Below are positions 25,186-33,974 of a DNA stretch of 39,539 nt, in pieces. A program made the position numbers and the translations under genes. Source of the DNA: Thermoplasmata archaeon (GTDB lineage Archaea; Thermoplasmatota; Thermoplasmata; Thermoplasmatales; GCA-001856825); assembly GCA_021817415.1 (NCBI GenBank), contig JAKAUZ010000050.1:1-39539 (forward strand). Reading direction: 5' to 3'. How positions within the stretch are numbered: position 1 is the stretch's first letter; each line of letters opens with the position of its first letter. Below the pieces are notes generated by a model. That model saw only the letters and a program-made list of their open reading frames with translations. It made no database searches and was not told where the DNA came from.

Positions 25186-26046
25186 TCAGGAACCAGTGTT
25201 CCCGCTAGAAATCTTTATGATTTTTTCCACAATTCCTCTAAAACTCACAGCACTCCTTGACTCTGGATGTGCGAGAGTGAAAGGAGTTCCCTCATCTCCA
25301 TCCTCGACTACTGTTGGCTCGAGAGGTATTGAACCAAGGAAATTTATTCCGTATTCTTTTGAAATTCTTTCGCCACTTCCTTTGTTAAAGATGTACGTCA
25401 CCTTTCCACAATGGGGGCAGACAAATTCACTCATATTCTCAATGAGTCCAACAATTGGCACCTTGAGCTGCTTTGCGAAATTGATCGCCTTTTTGACATC
25501 CAGCATTGCAACTTCTTGCGGCGTTCCGACTATTATGAAACCGTTAATTTTAGGGATAAGTTGGATGATGGAAAGAGGTTCATCTCCTGTGCCAGGCGGC
25601 AGATCAAATATCAGATAATCCAGCGGATCCCATTTTACGTCCTTTATAAATTGTTCTATCATCTTGTGTTTGAGGGCACCTCTCCAGACCACAGGGGTAT
25701 CCCTTGAAGGGAGGAAATATTCTATAGAGATTACCCTGAGATTGTTGTTGTATCTTACAGGGATGATCTTGTTGTCCTCATCAGGATATGGTTTATCGTC
25801 TATTAGCCCAAGCATCTGCGGAATGTCTGGTCCGTGAATATCGGCATCGATCAAGCCTACATTCAGTCCCTTGTTTGAAAGCTCTACTGCGAGATTCACT
25901 GCGACGGTGGTCTTCCCTACCCCTCCCTTTCCACTTATTACTACAAGGATATTCTTTATGTTCTTGATACTTTCATCTTCCGGGCTTATCTTGAAATCCA
26001 CAGGGATCTTTGGAGGGGGCTCATTCTTGGTTATCGTACCGGGCAT
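25186..26046 (-). CDS. Mrp/Nbp35-family Fe-S cluster carrier ATPase
   Basis: A 286-residue ParA-type NTPase. The deviant Walker A is GKGGVGKTT (39-47) with the signature lysine K40; DADIHGPDIPQ and DLPPGTGD are switch regions; and CPHC (C210, C213) is the cluster-bridging motif at the dimer interface. It transfers [4Fe-4S] clusters to apoproteins in the cytoplasm. It lacks the N-terminal MIP18-like domain seen in longer Mrp proteins. It is divergent from the surface glycoprotein. Confidence 0.93.
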   Translation of the reverse strand: MPGTITKNEPPPKIPVDFKISPEDESIKNIKNILVVISGKGGVGKTTVAVNLAVELSNKGLNVGLIDADIHGPDIPQMLGLIDDKPYPDEDNKIIPVRYNNNLRVISIEYFLPSRDTPVVWRGALKHKMIEQFIKDVKWDPLDYLIFDLPPGTGDEPLSIIQLIPKINGFIIVGTPQEVAMLDVKKAINFAKQLKVPIVGLIENMSEFVCPHCGKVTYIFNKGSGERISKEYGINFLGSIPLEPTVVEDGDEGTPFTLAHPESRSAVSFRGIVEKIIKISSGNTGS

Positions 26047-26148
26047 ATGGTCACCACCACCGTTATCCTAAGTCGATATAAGTATTCTTGTCAGTCATTC
26101 GAAAATTGTATCAAATTACTTTATATGGAAATAGAAATACTGAATAGA

Positions 26149-27618
26149 ATGAAAAGTCTGGTCGCTCTTTCAGTGCTCGTCATCCTTTTGCTGTCCACCG
26201 TCTATGCAGTCGGATCCTCGCCCCAGCATTCAAACGAGTATAATGGTACCTATGTTCAGTACTGGACCTACGGCCATAACATCAGCAATTTTTCAGCAAA
26301 GATCAACGGAGTAAATGAACTGGTTTTCAGGAGCATAAATGAGAGTCAAGCCATAACAATGATCGGCATGAATAGTTCAATAGTTGCTTATGACACATTC
26401 ATGACTCCAATATCATTCCGGGGTCTCGGGACTCTCAGCTTCCTGCTGGCAAGGGGTTTGGAGATCGAGAATGATTCGATGTTTGGGGCGAATGAGATCA
26501 CAATTTCAAATGACTTTTTCAGGGGGATGATAGTGACTGATGGAACTATCACCCAACAGGGTGGTTGGATCCAGATAAACGACACAGTTCCATTCTTTGC
26601 ACTGTACATCACACTACCATTTTCTTACATCAATGTCATGGTCAATAATTATGTCATGAGCGGAAATGATTATCTGGGAAATTATAGCGAATATGAAGAG
26701 GAAGGAGGGAATGTACTGAACTATTCCTTGCTCAGCGAAAACAGTTCTGTCACAGTATTCCGTTCATTGTCATTTAACTCCAGTGGTGGAGTTATGGAGG
26801 ACAACGTACTTGCCCAGCCAATTCTGCAATTACACGATGCACAATCTCCTTCGATCTATGGATATACCGGGTCCGGTACATACAACATTTCACTTTCTGA
26901 GGGGTATACCCTGGCAGAGTCATCGAGGTCCAATGTTACGATTCCTTCAATTCCGAACATGATTCTGTCAAATATGACATTCATTAATTTCCAATCTGAG
27001 ACCTTTCTGATATATCTGGATGGAAGGAACATTGGGCTGGTTCACGTGTTTGGTTCCTCTATAACTGAAGGAGGCAGTCAACTCCTAATTTCACCATATT
27101 CAACTTTCTCCATCAATTTCAAGCCGGTCCAGCTATCGTCTACTGGGCTCATGGCGAACGGTTCAAACAATGGGACGGTTTCTGCTGAAATACTGCTGGA
27201 CCAATCTCCGTCATTTTTCTCCTATTCCTACAACGTTTCCATAAGATCAGTCGTGTTCAAGAACGGTACTTTCTCTGCCGATGTGTACCAGATGGGAAAT
27301 TCCACATACCTGATAGTACTTCCCAGAGGTTTCCGTGTACTGAACGTAACCGTAAATGGACATGCATTTCATTCCGGAGTTATGAACAATGGGTACAGGA
27401 CAGTCAATAATACTAACGGAAGTGCAATTCTTCTTGCAATAAACCAGACAGGAAACATATCAATTGCCCTTTCTGTCATCACTATCAATGAGTTTCACAG
27501 GATCATTTCTCTATTCGGATTATTCCTCATCGTATCTGCAGCCCTCATAATAGCGGCCATAAGCTTGATATTTTACGCACGGCGGAAGTCCTTGAAAATT
27601 TACGAAAAAGATAATTAA
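26149..27618 (+). CDS. Secreted, membrane-anchored surface glycoprotein
   Basis: A 489-residue protein. The N-terminus MKSLVALSVLVILLLSTVYA is a clear signal peptide, a long strand-rich ectodomain follows, and a single C-terminal transmembrane helix (LFLIVSAALIIAAISLIFY) ends in basic residues. I count about two dozen N-x-S/T sequons, so it is probably heavily N-glycosylated outside the cell. No known enzymatic domain is recognised. ATG 26149 is chosen because a TATA-like ACTTTATA lies about 28 bases upstream and the signal peptide then begins properly; longer in-frame starts at 26125 and 26047 are unlikely. Confidence 0.75.
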   Translation: MKSLVALSVLVILLLSTVYAVGSSPQHSNEYNGTYVQYWTYGHNISNFSAKINGVNELVFRSINESQAITMIGMNSSIVAYDTFMTPISFRGLGTLSFLLARGLEIENDSMFGANEITISNDFFRGMIVTDGTITQQGGWIQINDTVPFFALYITLPFSYINVMVNNYVMSGNDYLGNYSEYEEEGGNVLNYSLLSENSSVTVFRSLSFNSSGGVMEDNVLAQPILQLHDAQSPSIYGYTGSGTYNISLSEGYTLAESSRSNVTIPSIPNMILSNMTFINFQSETFLIYLDGRNIGLVHVFGSSITEGGSQLLISPYSTFSINFKPVQLSSTGLMANGSNNGTVSAEILLDQSPSFFSYSYNVSIRSVVFKNGTFSADVYQMGNSTYLIVLPRGFRVLNVTVNGHAFHSGVMNNGYRTVNNTNGSAILLAINQTGNISIALSVITINEFHRIISLFGLFLIVSAALIIAAISLIFYARRKSLKIYEKDN

Positions 27619-27637
27619 CCTTATTCGTTGCAGTCTC

Positions 27638-27925
27638 ATGGAAATATTCAAGGTCCCAGTTTCTAAGAAAAAGGAGCTAGACGTCATACTCTCGAAAGAC
27701 CCAATTTTCAGGCTGTCCATAACAATCAAAGATTCTTCAGTCATAAGTGAAAGTGGTTTCCTGTACGTCGTTGTGGAGGGACTTGAGGAAAGGATAGTCA
27801 TTGCTAGGAGTGAATTCTCAGCGATATCTGAGAAGATTTCAGAGGAAGAGAAATCAAAGGTCGTGGCATATATAGAGAAGGAAAGGGAGAACGTTTATAG
27901 CGGACTTGGTTCTATTTTCGGATAG
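27638..27925 (+). CDS. Small unrecognised protein, coupled to nep1
   Basis: A 95-residue soluble protein with strands at IFKVPVS, RLSITIKDSS and FLYVVVEG, then an acidic helix rich in EKISEEEKSK and a glycine-rich end. I do not recognise it. Its stop is one base before the nep1 ATG, so the two are almost certainly co-transcribed, which would suit a ribosome-assembly or RNA-related role; that is inference only. Confidence 0.6.
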   Translation: MEIFKVPVSKKKELDVILSKDPIFRLSITIKDSSVISESGFLYVVVEGLEERIVIARSEFSAISEKISEEEKSKVVAYIEKERENVYSGLGSIFG

Positions 27926-27926
27926 G

Positions 27927-28535
27927 ATGAAATTCCTTCTTGCTGATACTGAAATAGAATTAATACCTCCTCTGATGCACAGTGAGAATCTGGTTGTTGA
28001 GTCCTGCAAGAGGAAGGGCAAATCTCCACAGAACTGCATTCTGGACTATTTTGAATTCCCTAAGCTGATCAAGAAATACTTCCCGGAGAAGGAAAAAAGG
28101 ATGGCGAGGCTATACATTCCTTACTTCTTTGCTAGACTTAATGAGGAATCAGTAGTTGGAAATTATCTTCCGGTAGACTATGCGGTACACACCAAGAACA
28201 ACATCATAATTGAAAGGGATGAGATAGGCAACATTGTGGATTACGAGTCCTTCAAAAATGAGCTGGAGAATAAATTGAATAATCCAGGAAGAATTTCACA
28301 CCTGAATGATTACCTGAGTACTTGGGAGGACAATGAAATCGCCGTGCTTCATCCCCGCGGAAGAAGAATAAAACGATTTAATCGGGAGTCGATACTGATC
28401 ATTGGAGGATTTGCTGAAGGAGACTATCTGTCAGATCTCAAGAATTTCAACAAAGTCTCGGTATACGATAAAGAGCTGACTGTTCCAGCGACTCTTGAGC
28501 TTGTCCATTCCATGCTGATAAATCAGAGACAATGA
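27927..28535 (+). CDS. nep1: Nep1/Emg1 rRNA pseudouridine N1-methyltransferase
   Basis: A 202-residue SPOUT methyltransferase. Features shared with Nep1 are the early LADTEIELIPPLMH, the CILDYFEFPKLIKK segment, YAVHTKNNIIIERDE, and the C-terminal knot with ILIIGGFAEGDYLSD and KVSVYDKELTVPATLELVHSML. Nep1 methylates N1 of a pseudouridine in small-subunit rRNA and helps assemble the 30S subunit. ATG 27927, one base after the upstream stop, is preferred to a TTG at 27906 inside the previous gene. Confidence 0.85.
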   Translation: MKFLLADTEIELIPPLMHSENLVVESCKRKGKSPQNCILDYFEFPKLIKKYFPEKEKRMARLYIPYFFARLNEESVVGNYLPVDYAVHTKNNIIIERDEIGNIVDYESFKNELENKLNNPGRISHLNDYLSTWEDNEIAVLHPRGRRIKRFNRESILIIGGFAEGDYLSDLKNFNKVSVYDKELTVPATLELVHSMLINQRQ

Positions 28536-28584
28536 CATTCACCTGATGGTAATTTACTAAGGCAATGTTGATTAATCCGTGCAC

Positions 28585-29895
28585 TTAGAAGAGACCAACA
28601 AGGCGCTGCATAAATGTTCTCTTTCTTGTGATAGAATCTGCGTTTCCTATGTCCTTTCTCATGTAATAATCTCCCCTTATAGCATCTTCCAGACCTCGGA
28701 ATTTTGCCAGCGCTCCTTCTAGATTATTGTCCTCCGACAAAATCGCCAAGCTCCTAGACTTCGTTTGAATCAGGTATTTACCACGCGAGTTCACTGACGC
28801 GTAAAAGAATCTCAGTCCCCTGGAGATCAATAGTTCTTCATTCACCAGAATTTTAGATGGATTAGGATCCTGCCCGTACCCAATCGGGACAAGGTACCTG
28901 AGTATGCTGACCGAATCCCTAAAACTCAATTTGACAGAGCCTCTGTTGAATATTGAAATCGCAACATCCATTATCGAATCGTTCAGGAGAGAGAGGACGT
29001 TTATTCCCTCAGGGTCTCCCATTCTTGCATTTATTTCAATAACTTTTGGCCCTTCACTTGTTGACATGAACTGACCGTAAATTGGACCTGTATAATTAAT
29101 CCCGTCCTCGGCTAGAGCAAGAACTATTTTTCTGAGTATCGTCTGGGCAGCAGTTATGTGGCTCGGTGGTATGAATGGCAACCCTCTTGTCGAAAAAGAA
29201 ATTGAGCCCATTCCTCCTGTATTCGGTCCGCTATCCCCTTCATATGCTCTCTTATAATCCTGGACTATCGGAAAAAAGTGGATCGTGTCATTAAAGACAA
29301 GAGCCTGCAGGCTGAACTCCTCACCCTCGACCTTCCTTTCAATAAGGATTTTGCTGTAATTTGAACCCAGGTATTTTCCAATGACCGCAATTCCCTCTTC
29401 TCTTGAATTGAAATGGGTTCCCTGCACCATTACACCCTTCCCTCCGGTCAGTCCATCCGGTTTGATTACAAAGTCATAATCAATTGCATCTACGTATTTT
29501 CGTGCCTTATCTAAATCTGTAAAAGAGGCGCTATCAACTCCCCCCTCAATCCCCTTTTCTTTCATTAGGATCCTCAGGAAGGCCTTCGATGTCTCAAGTT
29601 TTGCGGCTTTAGATGACGGCGCAAATACTCTGAATCCATCTGAGATAAGGACGTCGCTGACCCCAGATGCCAGTGGAGTCTCAGGTCCAATAAAAATGCA
29701 ATCAGGCTTGTACCTTGTTGCTACTCCCCTTATGAAATCTGTATCGTGATCCTGAAAAATATAGAACTTCTTGGATACTCTGGCAAGTCCGGGATTTTTA
29801 TTAGGAGATATGGTAATTAGTTCTGCACCTGACTTTATAATAGAGAGAGCGAGAGCATGTTCCCTCCCTCCGCCGCCAATTAGCAGCGCCTTCAA
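28585..29895 (-). CDS. purD: Phosphoribosylamine-glycine ligase (PurD)
   Basis: A 436-residue ATP-grasp enzyme of de novo purine synthesis, joining phosphoribosylamine and glycine. The N-terminus KALLIGGGGREHALA is diagnostic, followed by FIGPETPLASGVSD, KPDGLTGGKGVMV (ATP grasp), GPNTGGMGSIS and EINARMGDPEGINV (metal and ATP site). Length and motif order are normal. Its ATG overlaps the stop of scpB by four bases, so the two are translationally coupled. Confidence 0.96.
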   Translation of the reverse strand: MKALLIGGGGREHALALSIIKSGAELITISPNKNPGLARVSKKFYIFQDHDTDFIRGVATRYKPDCIFIGPETPLASGVSDVLISDGFRVFAPSSKAAKLETSKAFLRILMKEKGIEGGVDSASFTDLDKARKYVDAIDYDFVIKPDGLTGGKGVMVQGTHFNSREEGIAVIGKYLGSNYSKILIERKVEGEEFSLQALVFNDTIHFFPIVQDYKRAYEGDSGPNTGGMGSISFSTRGLPFIPPSHITAAQTILRKIVLALAEDGINYTGPIYGQFMSTSEGPKVIEINARMGDPEGINVLSLLNDSIMDVAISIFNRGSVKLSFRDSVSILRYLVPIGYGQDPNPSKILVNEELLISRGLRFFYASVNSRGKYLIQTKSRSLAILSEDNNLEGALAKFRGLEDAIRGDYYMRKDIGNADSITRKRTFMQRLVGLF

Positions 29896-30377
29896 GTGAC
29901 CACCTTGGGCTCCTCTTGAATTTTCTCCTTCAGCTGCTTACCATATTTTGAGTAGAATGTCTTTGTGAGCTTTAATAACCTCCTGGTTCCTCTCTGTTCT
30001 ATCTCGACATAACCTACTCTCACCAGGTGGTCTATTTCCTTCTGCGCTTTATTCCCCCTCACTCTCTCCACCGTTGAAAAATAAACATTCCTTCGGTTGT
30101 AAAGGATTCCAATTATCTCCAATTCTCCTTTGCTAAGTTCACTTTCCGAATACCTGAATGCAATTTCAGAGTACTGATTCCTTATTCCAATTTTATATTT
30201 CTTCCCTATTTTCTTCAGTTCTAGTGATGTGTTTGTAAACCTCTTTTCCAGGTGCCTGAAAATCCTGCTGACATCGTTTGCTCCTAGGGAAAGAGCTTCA
30301 CATATCTCAGATTTACTTAAAGGGTTGAGAGTTGCTAAAAGTAGTGCTTCCACTTTGTTCTCCAGTTCCTCAACCAT
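29892..30377 (-). CDS. scpB: Chromosome segregation protein ScpB
   Basis: A 161-residue tandem winged-helix protein. Winged helix 1 spans about 1-75 (VEALLLATLNPLSKSEICEAL...LELKKIGKKYKIGIRNQYS); winged helix 2 spans 80-150 (LSKGELEIIGILYNRRNVYFSTVERVRGNKAQKEIDHLVRVGYVEI). This is the ScpB kleisin-partner arrangement that acts with SMC and ScpA in condensing DNA; those partners are not in this window. It lies between the RNase P RNA gene upstream and purD downstream. Confidence 0.85.
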   Translation of the reverse strand: MVEELENKVEALLLATLNPLSKSEICEALSLGANDVSRIFRHLEKRFTNTSLELKKIGKKYKIGIRNQYSEIAFRYSESELSKGELEIIGILYNRRNVYFSTVERVRGNKAQKEIDHLVRVGYVEIEQRGTRRLLKLTKTFYSKYGKQLKEKIQEEPKVVT

Positions 30378-30416
30378 TGTGGCTTTATAGTAATCTCAAT
30401 TATAGTTTTTATGTTG

Positions 30417-30717
30417 AAGGGGTGCCCCTGGTAAGCCCCCTTCTGTTAGCCTCAAAGAGGTTCGTGGCATTTGACTGTGCATCCTACCCGTTCCTCAGGC
30501 AGTTGTTCACTGGAACTGCTTGGATTTGCTTCCATCTCGTTTCCCCTGTCTCAACATATTTTCAGGAACGTCACCTTCCAAAGGATCACCCTTTGCTGAA
30601 ACTGTGGCATTTCTTATGAGGGAACGCAGGTCTCTCAACCTGGGATTTATCCAGACTACTGCCGGAAGGGGGGACTTTCCTCACCATTTAATGGCGACGG
30701 CCACTCCGGGGCTCCCC
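30417..30717 (-). ncRNA. rnpB: RNase P RNA
   Basis: Read on the minus strand, about 300 nucleotides begin GGGGAGCCCC and end GGGGCACCCC. These pair as the P1 helix with one A-A mismatch. Near the 5' end is GAGGAAAGTCCCCCC (30668-30682), conserved region I. Near the 3' end is ACAGAAGGGGGCTTACC (30430-30446), conserved region V. Both are universal RNase P RNA landmarks and form the P4 pairing. This catalytic RNA removes tRNA 5' leaders. ORFs drawn through this stretch are artefacts. Confidence 0.93.
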
Positions 30718-30736
30718 AATCAGTGATGAGGATTGT

Positions 30737-30748
30737 CTATTTATCTCC
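30737..30748 (-). promoter_or_regulatory. rnpB: TATA-like box for RNase P RNA
   Basis: On the minus strand GGAGATAAATAG lies about 24 bases before the inferred 5' end of the RNA, the expected archaeal TATA position. Confidence 0.5.
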
Positions 30749-31322
30749 TTTTAATGAGACCTCAGTTCCTGTGGTAGGTGCTTTGCTTCCGGCCCAAATG
30801 CTGAGGCAAATTTGACTATAGTAGTGGTGAACAATCGGCTGGTTTTATTCACTCTATTTGCCCGTGAGGGTGGTCAAATCCTTGAAAATGGAGAAATAGA
30901 TGGACCTACTTTGACAATTTTTCCGGTGCAGTATAGGTACGATAAGTTTTTCCTTTAGGCTTAAATAAAACTATACTCCCTCACCTGGAGCATCCGGATA
31001 GAGTGTACCATCGAATGTGTTCTGCTAATTGGTCTCCACCGCAGAGGAGGAACTTATCTGCTATGGCATAGCCTCCCATCCCTAACTTCATATTTCCAGA
31101 ATTGTGCATCTACCTTTCGCAATTAGAAAAATTCACTTCCATGCTCACTGATAATACCCTGATGCCTGATGAATTTCAAAATATTCAGTCAACCTGGAAC
31201 AACGGACAGCGTCCATGTGTAAGCATTTACATTTCACCAGGAACCTGTTTCAATTGTGAAGTAATTCAACAATCTTAGAAAACATAATATTCACAGAGTA
31301 ATTACTGGCAAGTCCTAATAAT
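30749..31322. other. Long intergenic region with gene remnants
   Basis: About 570 bases without a convincing gene. A plus-strand frame ends at 30958 (from TTG 30812, 48 residues, NNRLVLFTLFAREGGQIL), with an open reading frame extending left without a start. A minus-strand 42-residue frame lies at 30981-31109 (MHNSGNMKLGMGGYAIADKF). Both look protein-like but match nothing I know, and are probably fragments of decayed genes. Confidence 0.35.
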
Positions 31323-31397
31323 GGGCCCGTGGCCTAGTCTGGATAAGGCACTGGCCTTCTAAGCCAGTGAGCCCGGGTTCAAATCCCGGCGGGCCCG
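31323..31397 (+). tRNA. tRNA-Arg (anticodon TCT)
   Basis: Acceptor GGGCCCG pairs with CGGGCCC, the D arm is GCCT...AGGC, the anticodon arm is CTGGC-CTTCTAA-GCCAG giving TCT (reads AGA), and the T arm is CCGGG-TTCAAAT-CCCGG. The discriminator is G. No intron and no encoded CCA. It stands at the left border of the mobile-element-rich region. Confidence 0.96.
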
Positions 31398-31835
31398 TTT
31401 AGAAAATATAATTGAATCCCTAATTTTTTCCAGATTAGTATTTAGAAAATACGACTTCAATAGTATAAAAATATAAGAATGTGAAAAATAAAAATTAATC
31501 ACTTCTCAGAGTATTTAGGATAGAGGTCGAGGTAACCAATCTAGAACTTCTTTGGGATGATGACATTTGTGAGATTCATTCTTAAGATAGCCATCACGAG
31601 AAGGGACCTAGGAAACCATGAGCACTAATGCCGAGGTCTTTATTGTCTGGAAGCTTAAATTTTAAAGTGAGCCTACCAAATTTTGTAAAGTCACTTTCCC
31701 CCTCTGCCGACAGGTAGCCTAACCCGGCCATTGCGGAGTCAGGAAAGAAAGGCAAGATACTGGAAAAATTCTTTACCTATTCAATTACAACCGTTAAGGC
31801 TACAATCAATGAGATACCTGAAAAAGGCAATCAAA
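31398..31835. other. AT-rich intergenic region with one orphan frame
   Basis: No gene is recognised. A minus-strand frame at 31594-31731 encodes 45 residues (MAGLGYLSAEGESDFTKFG...) and stays open upstream for 15 codons without a start; it looks like a remnant of an unidentified protein. The first 100 bases after the tRNA are very AT-rich. Confidence 0.35.
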
Positions 31836-32240
31836 CTATTCCAGGTTAAACCTATTTGCATTCACCTCTATTTTCCTGAGCTCTTTATAAAAATTGATAA
31901 CTTCCTTCAGTAAATTATTTACTTCATCATTGGTGAATTTTATAGAGTCTGTCACTCTAGGTGGAACCTTGATTTCCCACAGCCTGGACAAAATAGGCCC
32001 CCATTATGGAGAGCCTCACCTTTCTCTTTTTCTCCTTCCTCTTTGCCTTCTTCTGTGCGCACTTGGGAAGGTGAATGAAATTCCATTCAAACCAGTTGAG
32101 GTTCTCCCGGAGTCCAAAGAGCCCCTCGTATCTGAGCCTAGTAAGGAGAAGGCAATCCATCGGGAGCTTTTTGTCCATTTCGGCCAGTTTCTTTATTTTC
32201 CCTTTATTCCGATGGTATGAGCATCCTTGTACCTGATTTC
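31836..32240 (-). pseudogene. Frameshifted transposase-like remnant
   Basis: Two minus-strand frames continue each other across a shift near 31960-32000. The first (from about 32240) includes LLLTRLRYEGLFGLRENLN and a lysine-rich stretch ending at a TAG at 31957. The second runs WEIKVPPRVTDSIKF...YKELRKIEVNANRFNLE to a TAG at 31836. The R-Y-E-x-L-F-x-L pattern and basic linker suggest the C-terminal half of a transposase, but I cannot name the family. The frame change and missing N-terminus show it is inactive. Confidence 0.4.
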
Positions 32241-32501
32241 AGTATCGCATGTTCCTTAAATATAAGTTGTTCTCTCTCGTTCTCTCACTTTTCATCATAA
32301 TATAGAGAAATTTATCCTTTTCAAGTTGGAAACTATATAAACTCGAACATCGACAACTGTAGGTTCTATACCTTTTGATATAAAACATTTACAAGAAATA
32401 TTCAACACCAGGTATCCGTAACTTATACAAAATGTGTGATGCTGCCCATCAATTTTCATGAAGTTAATAGACAACCCTTTATAGGTTGCAAAAGATGTAT
32501 A

Positions 32502-32838
32502 TTTTTGATAGAAGAAGATGTGCCTGTCATATCATATGCGAAGGGAGCGCTAGTGTGTGAGTAATGAGACCATGACTGTCTCCGAAGTGGAAGCTGCAGT
32601 AAGGCTTGTGAATAAAAGGGTGAACCAGAATGCAGGGATATTATTGAGCGCTTCAGTGGATGATCCAATGAAGGGGGCGATAAACGTGCTTGTCTTCCTG
32701 ACTGGCGTAAAATCTCCCTACATGTTTGATTCAACTGGCAGCGTCTCTGAAGCAATGAAGACCACGGGACTTAAGAGACTGGACTGGAGGGTCAACATAG
32801 GTTTAAAAAACTACTACAAATTTTTGGCCTTAATTTGA
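32502..32838 (+). pseudogene. ftsZ: ftsZ pseudogene (C-terminal fragment, frameshifted)
   Basis: The upstream frame reads LIEEDVPVISYAKGALVC up to a TAA at 32562. After a shift the frame from 32557 reads SNETMTVSEVEAAVRLVN...NVLVFLTGVKSPYM. Together they match the C-terminal domain of archaeal FtsZ (D-x-S-x-A-K-G-A-L-V, M-T-x-x-E-x-E, T-G-V-K-S-P-Y). The shift lies in a GTGTGTG tract and is repaired by adding one GT. The GTP-binding domain is missing, so this is a relic of a gene whose intact copy should be elsewhere in the genome. Confidence 0.8.
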
Positions 32839-32934
32839 TTGTCAAATCAGGCATCAACACACGTATCATACGCATTCTGATTGTCGTCCCTATGACCACA
32901 CTTATTAATCGCCGCAGAATAGCCCTCTGAGGTT

Positions 32935-33567
32935 ATGAAAGGCAATTTAGGAGCATTCATTTATTCATTCATCGCAGACAATTTTCATCCACTGGACGAT
33001 CTGTATGGAATGATGGTTGCAGAAGTGCTCCTGAGACTGAAATCGGGGAAGGTATTGGATGTAGGAACAGGAACCGGTCGCTTGCCTATGGAAATGGTAA
33101 AAATTGAGAAAGGATTGGACGTAACAGGCATAGACGTATCACAGGGAATGATAAAAAATGCAGTCAGAAGATCAAAGGAACTCTGTACGTCGAGCAATGT
33201 GAATCTTCTTGTTGCTGACGTTAAGAGCCTTCCCTTTGATGATTGCGTTTTTGATCTTGTGATAAGTTCTATCAGTTTTCACTACTGGAAGGAACCGGTG
33301 AAATCACTTATGGAACTGTACAGGGTCACAAAGGAAGGTGGGGAATGCTGGATTTATGACGCTGTGGTTGATATTGAGGAGAATGAGAAAAAGGAGTTTA
33401 TAAAAAAATATGGTCTCCTTTCTTATTGCTTAGTAAGGTCTCATATACGCTTAAGATACCGCGAGCTTCTAAAAATTATTCAGCTTCTCGAACTCTCCCA
33501 GTCTAAAGTCATTCTGGAACGCAAAGGATTCCTGTTCAGGATAAGAATGATAAAGAGCTCCCCCTAG
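32935..33567 (+). CDS. Class I SAM-dependent methyltransferase
   Basis: A 210-residue methyltransferase of the Methyltransf_11 type. Motif I is VLDVGTGTGRLP (about 40-51), the acidic strand end is VTGIDVSQGMI, motif II is LLVADVKSLPFDD and motif IV is FDLVISSISFHYW. The substrate may be a small molecule or lipid quinone; it cannot be told. The C-terminal 60 residues are basic and helical. It is the only apparently intact non-mobile gene in the 31.4-33.6 kb region. Confidence 0.85.
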   Translation: MKGNLGAFIYSFIADNFHPLDDLYGMMVAEVLLRLKSGKVLDVGTGTGRLPMEMVKIEKGLDVTGIDVSQGMIKNAVRRSKELCTSSNVNLLVADVKSLPFDDCVFDLVISSISFHYWKEPVKSLMELYRVTKEGGECWIYDAVVDIEENEKKEFIKKYGLLSYCLVRSHIRLRYRELLKIIQLLELSQSKVILERKGFLFRIRMIKSSP

Positions 33568-33645
33568 AGTGTACGACTCCTATGGTAGTCTTTCTAACGG
33601 ACGATTGATGTGCTATCCTGAAAACTGTAACAATTTTCCTTACTT

Positions 33646-33912
33646 TTATTTCAACCTCCTGAGTTTCAGGTATCTTGAATAAACTCTTTCTGAACTAAAT
33701 CCAATTATGAATATGCCAAATATGATCAAGGCAAAGCCTAAAATTTGCTCGAGTATGGAACCTGCTAATAAGGCCCATCCATATGAAATTATGAAGATCC
33801 CTGCAACAATTATTACAGAGTCCCACTTCCATATCCCATACTTATCTAATAAAAGAACATCCTCCCATTTAATTTCCAACTCACTGTGACTATTGTCATT
33901 CGAGGGAGCCAT
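33646..33912 (-). CDS. Small two-helix membrane protein, unrecognised
   Basis: An 88-residue protein. A polar, acidic N-terminus (MAPSNDNSHSELEIKWEDV) is followed by two transmembrane helices (about 33-52 and 55-74) and a basic tail RYLKLRRLK, placing both ends probably in the cytoplasm. The TATA-like TTATATAATAT upstream of the ATG lies just beside the left end of the insertion sequence, so the insertion narrowly missed the promoter. Confidence 0.6.
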   Translation of the reverse strand: MAPSNDNSHSELEIKWEDVLLLDKYGIWKWDSVIIVAGIFIISYGWALLAGSILEQILGFALIIFGIFIIGFSSERVYSRYLKLRRLK

Positions 33913-33953
33913 AAATCAATATTCACTTTATATTATATAAGCTCTGTGCCAAA

Positions 33954-33974
33954 GCGGATGCGGGACACTATTCT
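33954..33974 (+). repeat. Left terminal inverted repeat of the IS
   Basis: Begins GCGGATGCGGGACAC and pairs with 35272-35292 with one mismatch. It contains the stop of the DUF2080 gene. Confidence 0.85.

Noticed and set aside
30332-30726. Plus-strand ORFs of 95 and 68 codons
   Set aside because: They lie across the RNase P RNA gene on the other strand and have no family resemblance; the RNA landmarks explain the sequence.
31323-31397. att site of an integrated element at tRNA-Arg(UCT)
   Set aside because: No second copy of the tRNA 3' end and no integrase gene were found in the window.
31731-31913. Plus-strand 60-codon ORF, and a 108-codon ORF at 31894-32220
   Set aside because: The minus-strand frames read as a transposase-like relic, so the plus-strand frames are shadows.
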